Below, in pieces: positions 13,911 through 18,187 of a stretch of DNA of 18,187 nucleotides. The stretch's first letter is position 1, and each line of letters begins with the position of its first letter. This DNA is from JBHJOF01 sp050330055. GTDB lineage: Bacteria > Pseudomonadota > Alphaproteobacteria > Kiloniellales > JAKSDN01. Position numbers and translations under genes: made by a program. Under the pieces are notes generated by a model that worked only from the letters and a program-made list of their open reading frames with translations, was not told the DNA's origin and ran no database searches. The DNA lies in assembly GCA_050330055.1 (NCBI GenBank), contig JBHJOF010000155.1:1-18187 (forward strand), written 5' to 3'.

Positions 13911-13982
13911 CGCATTGTCGCACGGGCGGTATGGTTAACGCCTAGCCCAAGGCACTGAGTTCGAAGCCGTGTCTTGGACTGA

Positions 13983-14011
13983 TTGAAGCCACCCCATGCA
14001 AGCGCTAGAGT
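13983..14011 (+). promoter_or_regulatory. Candidate sigma70-type promoter for the molybdoenzyme-mipZ operon
   Basis: TTGAAG (13983-13988), 17-base spacer, TAGAGT (14006-14011). Predicted transcription start near 14018, about 27 nt before the ATG at 14045. It argues against use of the TTG codon at 14015 as the start. The match is sequence-only. Confidence 0.4.
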
Positions 14012-14044
14012 TGATTGAGGCATTCCGCAGGACGCCCGACACCC

Positions 14045-16135
14045 ATGCCGTTGGATAACAGAAGTCTGGCAGAAAGGGGCAGCGAGTACTGGCACTCGGC
14101 CTGTCCGCACGACTGCCCGAGCACCTGTGCGCTCGAGGTCGAGCGGCTGTCGCCGACCAGAATTGGCAAGGTGCGCGGTGCCAAGGACAACAGCTACACG
14201 GCGGGCGTGATCTGCGCGAAGGTGGCGCGCTATGCCGAGCGCGTGCATCATCCGGACCGCCTGACGACACCGCTGCTTCGCACCGGCGACAAGGGCGTCG
14301 GGCGCGCCGCTTTCGCGCCGATCTCTTGGGACGAGGCGCTCGACCGCGTCGCCGAGGCGCTGCTGCAGGCCGAGGCGCGTTATGGCAGCGAGACGGTCTG
14401 GCCCTACTTCTACGCCGGCACCATGGGACACGTGCAGCGCGACGGTATCGAGCGCCTGCGACACGTCAAGAAGTACTCGCGGCAGCATTCGACGATCTGC
14501 ACAACGCTGGCCGAATCCGGCTGGCTCGCGGGGGTCGGCCGCAAGGCCGGGGTCGACGCGCGCGAGATCCAGCACAGCGACCTGATCGTGGTCTGGGGCG
14601 GCAATCCGGTCAGCACCCAGGTCAACGTCATGACGCACATCGCCAAGGCGCGCAAAGCGCGCGGCGCCAAGCTGGTGGTGGTCGATCCCTATCGCACCGG
14701 CACCGCGGAGCAGGCCGACCTGCACCTGATGGTCAAGCCCGGCACCGACGGCGCGCTGGCGGCGGCGGTGATCCACGTGCTGCTGCGCGAGGGCTATGCC
14801 GACCGCGACTTCCTGGCGCGCCTGACCGACTGGGACGCGGAACTGGAGGTGCACTTCGCAGAGACCACGCCGGCCTGGGCCGAGGCCATCAGCGGCGTGC
14901 CGGCGGAGGAGATCGAGGATTTCGCCCGGCTCTACGGCGCCACCAAGCGCAGCTACATCCGCGTCGGCTACGGCTTCGCGCGCTCGCGCAACGGCTCGCC
15001 CAACCTGCACGCGGTTTCCTGCCTGCCTGCGGTGACCGGCGCCTGGCGCCACGAGGGCGGCGGCGCGCTCTGGGGCAACGGCGCCATATATCACCTGGAC
15101 AAGACCCTGATCGAGGGGCTTGACCGCCTCGACCGCTCGGTGCGGGCGCTCGACCAGTCACGCTTCGGGCCTGTGCTCTGCGGTGACAAGCGCGACCTCG
15201 GCGATGGCCCGCCGGTCACGGCGCTCTTGATCCAGAACACCAATCCGGCCGTGGTCTGTCCGGAAAGCCGCAAGTGCCTGGACGGGCTGGCGCGCGACGA
15301 CCTCTTCGTCTGCGTGCACGAGCAGTTCATGACCGAGACGGCAGCCATGGCCGACGTCGTGCTGCCGGCTACCAGCTTCCTCGAGCACGACGACTACTAC
15401 ACGGCCTCCGGCCACACCCATCTGCAGGTGACCAAGGCGGTGATCGATCCGCTGCCCGGCTGCCGCTCCAACCACGAGGTGATCTGCGCCCTGGCGAAGC
15501 GCCTCGGCGCCGAGCATCCAGGCTTTGACATGACGGCCTGGGAGCTGATCGACGCGACGCTGCGGGCCTCCGGCCACCCGCCGGCCGAGCAGGTCTGGAG
15601 CGGGCGCTGGCTCGACTGCGGCGAGCCCTTCGAGCGGGCGCATTTCCTCGATGGCTTTCCGCAGCCGGACGGCCGCTTCCACTTCAAGCCCGACTGGACG
15701 CGCATCGGCCCAAACCATGCGGCGCTGCCGGCCAAGCCGGGCCACTGCGCCGTAATCGACGCGGCCGACGCGGAGCATCCCTTCCGGCTGGTCGCCGCGC
15801 CGGCGCGCAGCTTCCTCAACACCAGCTTCACCGAGACGCCGGGCAGCCTGGCGCGCGAGCTCCGCCCCAGCCTGCTGATCCACCCGGAGACCTGCGGCAG
15901 GCTCGGCATCGAAGCCGGCCAGCGGGTCCGCCTGGGCAATCGCCAGGGCTCGCTGGTGATCCACGCCGAGCCCTTCGACGGAGTGCAGCCCGATGTGGTC
16001 GTGGTCGAGAGCATCTGGCCGAACGCCGCCTTCGAGGAAGGCGTCGGCATCAACCTGCTGGTCAGTGCGGAGGCCGGCGCGCCCAACGGCGGCGCGGTGT
16101 TCCACGATACGGCCGTCTGGGTGAGGCCGGCATGA
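14045..16135 (+). CDS. Molybdopterin-dependent oxidoreductase (DMSO reductase superfamily, cytoplasmic, substrate unknown)
   Basis: 696 aa from ATG at 14045; a TTG at 14015 is the alternative. The N-terminal 4Fe-4S motif is C20-x3-C24-x3-C28 ... C57 (ACPHDCPSTC, then AGVICAKVARY). The molybdopterin domains follow, with DLIVVWGGNPVSTQ (179-192), GAKLVVVDPYRTGTA (207-221) and MADVVLPATSFLEHDDYY, then a C-terminal cofactor-binding barrel (about 580-696: FLNTSFTETPGSLARE, GINLLVSAEAGAPNGGAVFHDTAVWV). Cys152 in HSTICTTLAESGW is where a Mo-ligating Cys could sit, by position only. No Tat signal is present, so it is probably cytoplasmic. There is no adjacent electron-transfer subunit, so the electron partner is unknown. 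The stop overlaps the mipZ start (ATGA, 16132-16135). Confidence 0.9.
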   Translation: MPLDNRSLAERGSEYWHSACPHDCPSTCALEVERLSPTRIGKVRGAKDNSYTAGVICAKVARYAERVHHPDRLTTPLLRTGDKGVGRAAFAPISWDEALDRVAEALLQAEARYGSETVWPYFYAGTMGHVQRDGIERLRHVKKYSRQHSTICTTLAESGWLAGVGRKAGVDAREIQHSDLIVVWGGNPVSTQVNVMTHIAKARKARGAKLVVVDPYRTGTAEQADLHLMVKPGTDGALAAAVIHVLLREGYADRDFLARLTDWDAELEVHFAETTPAWAEAISGVPAEEIEDFARLYGATKRSYIRVGYGFARSRNGSPNLHAVSCLPAVTGAWRHEGGGALWGNGAIYHLDKTLIEGLDRLDRSVRALDQSRFGPVLCGDKRDLGDGPPVTALLIQNTNPAVVCPESRKCLDGLARDDLFVCVHEQFMTETAAMADVVLPATSFLEHDDYYTASGHTHLQVTKAVIDPLPGCRSNHEVICALAKRLGAEHPGFDMTAWELIDATLRASGHPPAEQVWSGRWLDCGEPFERAHFLDGFPQPDGRFHFKPDWTRIGPNHAALPAKPGHCAVIDAADAEHPFRLVAAPARSFLNTSFTETPGSLARELRPSLLIHPETCGRLGIEAGQRVRLGNRQGSLVIHAEPFDGVQPDVVVVESIWPNAAFEEGVGINLLVSAEAGAPNGGAVFHDTAVWVRPA

Positions 16136-17052
16136 CCCTGTCCGCATCCGCACCGCGCCGAAGCTTCTCCCGCCCCCACGTGGTGGTGGTGGGCAACGAG
16201 AAGGGCGGCTCCGGCAAGACCACCACGGCCATGCACCTGACCGTGGCGCTGCTGGACCGCGGTTTCGACGTCGGCTGCATCGATCTCGATTCGCGCCAGG
16301 CGACGCTGACCCGCTACCTGGAGAACCGCCGCGACTACATGGAGGCGCAGCGACTGGCGCTGCCCATGCCGATGTTCCAGCGCGTGTTCCGCTCGCAGGC
16401 GGCAAGCCAGGCGGAACGCGAGGCCGAGGAGATCCAGCGCTTCGGCGTCGCGCGGGCCGGGCTCGGGCCGGTCGACTTCCTGATCATCGACACGCCGGGC
16501 AGCGACTCGTTCCTGTCGCGGGTCGGGCACAGCCACGCCGACTCCCTGATCACGCCGCTGAACGACAGCTTCCTCGACCTCGACCTCCTGGCGCGGGTCG
16601 ATCTGCAGGGCCAGAAAATCCTCTCGCCCAGCATCTACAGCCAGATGGTCTGGGAGCAGCGGCAGAAGCGGGCGGCGGCGGGCCGGCCGCCGATCGACTG
16701 GATCGTGATGCGCAACCGCCTGTCGCATATCGATGCCAAGAGCAAGCGCGACATGGCCGACGTGCTGGAACGCCTGGCGCAGCGCATCGGCTTTCGCGTG
16801 GTGGCCGGCTTCGGCGAGCGCGTGATCTACCGTGAGCTCTTTCCCAAGGGGTTGACCTTGTTCGACCTGCGGCGGATCGACGGCGACGTTGCCATGACCA
16901 TGAGCCACATCGCGGCGCGCCAGGAAGTTCGCGCTCTCTTGAGCGCGGTGGCCCTGCCCGAGGGCTTCGACGACGAGGGGAGGGACGACGGTGAGGAAGA
17001 CGCGGCCGGGGAGGCGCTTCGGCCAAGGGAAGCCGGGACTTTAAGCGCCTGA
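16132..17052 (+). CDS. mipZ: Division-plane positioning ATPase MipZ
   Basis: 306 aa, ParA/MinD-superfamily P-loop ATPase. The deviant Walker A is GNEKGGSGKTT (21-31) with the signature Lys24; DLDSRQ (51-56) is the MipZ switch I; LIIDTPGSDSFLSR is Walker B. TPLNDSFLDLDLLARVD, SIYSQMVWEQRQKRAA, DWIVMRNRLSHIDAKSKRDM and FGERVIYRELFPKGLTLFDL match MipZ along its length. MipZ binds ParB-parS at the poles, forms gradients on the nucleoid and blocks FtsZ assembly away from midcell. An acidic tail (FDDEGRDDGEEDAAGEA) extends the C-terminus beyond the Caulobacter protein. It is translationally coupled to an upstream molybdoenzyme, an odd partner, so expression may be shared for historical rather than functional reasons. 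The next gene begins 34 bp downstream. Confidence 0.95.
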   Translation: MTLSASAPRRSFSRPHVVVVGNEKGGSGKTTTAMHLTVALLDRGFDVGCIDLDSRQATLTRYLENRRDYMEAQRLALPMPMFQRVFRSQAASQAEREAEEIQRFGVARAGLGPVDFLIIDTPGSDSFLSRVGHSHADSLITPLNDSFLDLDLLARVDLQGQKILSPSIYSQMVWEQRQKRAAAGRPPIDWIVMRNRLSHIDAKSKRDMADVLERLAQRIGFRVVAGFGERVIYRELFPKGLTLFDLRRIDGDVAMTMSHIAARQEVRALLSAVALPEGFDDEGRDDGEEDAAGEALRPREAGTLSA

Positions 17053-17086
17053 GCGGCCGCACTACCTCAACGGAAGGAGGGTTGTG

Positions 17087-17791
17087 ATGGCCGACCAGTC
17101 AAAGCTGCCCAGCAAATCGTCCAGCGGGGAGGTCGATGCATTCCTGCGCAAGGTCGCGGCCACGCCGACGACCACCGCGCCGGGGACGCGCGGCCGCCTG
17201 ATCTTCGCCATGGACGCCACGGCCAGCCGCGAGCCCACCTGGGACCGCGCCAGCCACATCCAGGCCGAGATGTTCAACGAGACGGTGGCGCTCGGCGGGC
17301 TCGACATCCAGCTCGCCTACTATCGCGGTTTTGGCGAGTTCCACGCCAGCCCCTGGGTCAGCGATTCGCAGCGCCTGCTGCGCGAGATGACGGGGGTCTT
17401 TTGCCTTGCCGGCCATACCCAGATCGGCAAGCTGCTGAAGCACGCCATCGCCGAGACCAAGCGCCAGAAGATCAACGCCCTGGTTTTCGTCGGCGACTGC
17501 CTGGAGGAGGACATTGATCGCCTCGGTCAGTTTGCCGGTGAGCTCGGCCTGCTGGGCGTGCCCTGCTTCATGTTCCACGAGGGCGCCGATCCCATTGCCC
17601 GGCGCGCCTTTCAGCAGATCGCGCAGCTTTCCGGCGGCGCCTTCTGCCGCTTCGACGCATCTTCAGCACAGCAGCTGCGAGACCTGCTGGCTGCCGTCGC
17701 CGTTTTCGCTGCCGGCGGGCGCCGGGCCCTGGCCGATTTCTCCATGCGCAGGGGCGGGGCGGTGCTGCAACTGACCCACCAGGTCAGGTGA
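17087..17791 (+). CDS. VWA-like domain protein with variant MIDAS
   Basis: 234 aa. GGAGG at 17076-17080 supports ATG at 17087 over the preceding GTG. After a Ser/Thr-rich leader (1-35) a von Willebrand A-like fold begins: RGRLIFAMDATASREPTWDRA carries D43-x-T45-x-S47, a DxTxS variant of the usual DxSxS metal site, with T111 (AGHTQIG) and D137 (VFVGDCLEE) as the other expected metal ligands. The fold ends near 215, followed by a short tail. There is no signal peptide, so it is cytoplasmic. It lies between mipZ and a DnaJ-associated membrane-protein gene; the VWA/DnaJ-type adjacency suggests a chaperone-linked or scaffold role, but its function is not established. Confidence 0.82.
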   Translation: MADQSKLPSKSSSGEVDAFLRKVAATPTTTAPGTRGRLIFAMDATASREPTWDRASHIQAEMFNETVALGGLDIQLAYYRGFGEFHASPWVSDSQRLLREMTGVFCLAGHTQIGKLLKHAIAETKRQKINALVFVGDCLEEDIDRLGQFAGELGLLGVPCFMFHEGADPIARRAFQQIAQLSGGAFCRFDASSAQQLRDLLAAVAVFAAGGRRALADFSMRRGGAVLQLTHQVR

Positions 17792-17827
17792 CGGGCCGGG
17801 TCGAGGGCCGCGTAAGATGAGGCGGCC

Positions 17828-18187
17828 ATGATCGCCTACTTCATCCTTGGCGTGGCCCTGCTGCTCGGCAGCATCTTCCTGATTCGCTGGTACGTCAGTA
17901 CCGATCCGAAGCAGGTCGCGCGGGTCGCGCGCTGGACCATCGCCGGCCTCGGTATCGGCCTTGGCCTCTATCTGCTTTTTGCCGGGCGGCAGGCGCTGGC
18001 GGCACTGGCCCTGCCGGCGCTGATCCCTCTGCTGCTGCGCTACCGCGGCCTCTGGCAGCGCTTGAAGTCGGCCGCCGGCCCCAGTGTCGGGCAGACCTCC
18101 GAGGTCTCGACGCGCTTTCTCCACATGGTGCTCGACCATGATAGCGGTGCCATGCACGGCGAGGTGCTGGAGGGGCGCTTCGGGGGG
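17828..18187 (+). CDS. Membrane-anchored DnaJ-associated protein (partial, 5' part only)
   Basis: The ATG at 17828 opens a frame running 120 codons to the right edge. Residues 1-19 form a TM helix (MIAYFILGVALLLGSIFLI) and about 41-77 hold one or two more hydrophobic stretches. Then comes STRFLHMVLDHDSGAMHGEVLEGRF (about 96-118). That last motif is typical of alphaproteobacterial membrane proteins that carry a C-terminal J domain, which would lie beyond the window. Such proteins would recruit DnaK to the inner membrane. The J domain itself is not seen here, so the assignment rests on the linker motif. It starts 36 bp after the VWA gene stop with only a weak ribosome site (GATGAGG). Confidence 0.7.
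   Translation, partial: MIAYFILGVALLLGSIFLIRWYVSTDPKQVARVARWTIAGLGIGLGLYLLFAGRQALAALALPALIPLLLRYRGLWQRLKSAAGPSVGQTSEVSTRFLHMVLDHDSGAMHGEVLEGRFGG

Noticed and set aside
14015..14044. TTG start for the molybdoenzyme at 14015
   Set aside because: A plausible promoter predicts transcription starting near 14018, and the extra ten residues add no family feature; the choice remains tentative.

Overview
The window looks like the chromosome of a high-GC alphaproteobacterium. The clearest marker is a MipZ division-positioning ATPase, a family confined to alphaproteobacteria. PAS_5, DUF1127, DUF4865 and REPIN-like intergenic palindromes fit a Rhodospirillales-like lineage, although the genus cannot be read from this window. 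No rRNA, tRNA, CRISPR array, transposase or phage gene was seen.

Layout. (1) Positions 1-2094, minus strand: a membrane PAS-PAS class III nucleotide cyclase, cut by the left edge, is translationally coupled to a small exported protein with a sulfite-oxidase-type fold. (2) 2206-7505: a LysR regulator is divergent from a plus-strand oxidative cluster of flavin reductase, phytanoyl-CoA-dioxygenase-like 2OG oxygenase, HpaB-type FADH2 monooxygenase, a Rid protein lacking the catalytic Arg, and DUF1028. A REPIN-like inverted repeat lies between the monooxygenase and the Rid gene. (3) 7502-9803: a GcvA-type LysR gene ends tail-to-tail with DUF1028. It is divergent from a DUF1127 gene and a DUF4865 gene across a region holding a perfect 13-bp T-N11-A palindrome. 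(4) 10021-11133: a single-domain PAS_5 protein and a DinB-family protein. (5) 11130-13910: an acyl-CoA synthetase and a 2,4-dienoyl-CoA-reductase-type SDR, divergently arranged around a second REPIN-like element. (6) 14045 to the right edge: a cytoplasmic molybdopterin oxidoreductase overlapping mipZ, then a VWA-like protein and the start of a membrane-anchored protein of the DnaJ-associated type.

How the parts may work together. The 3.3-7.5 kb cluster is the best candidate for an undescribed pathway. A reductase supplies FADH2 to the HpaB-type oxygenase, a non-heme iron enzyme adds a second oxidation, and a Rid protein plus a presumed Ntn-hydrolase-fold protein may handle an unstable or nitrogen-containing product. 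This resembles the Rut pyrimidine pathway in logic, but the substrate is unknown. The acyl-CoA synthetase and dienoyl-CoA reductase suggest unsaturated fatty-acid or organic-acid degradation. The two palindromic repeats are notable because nearly every difference between their paired arms is a compensatory change that preserves a small hairpin.
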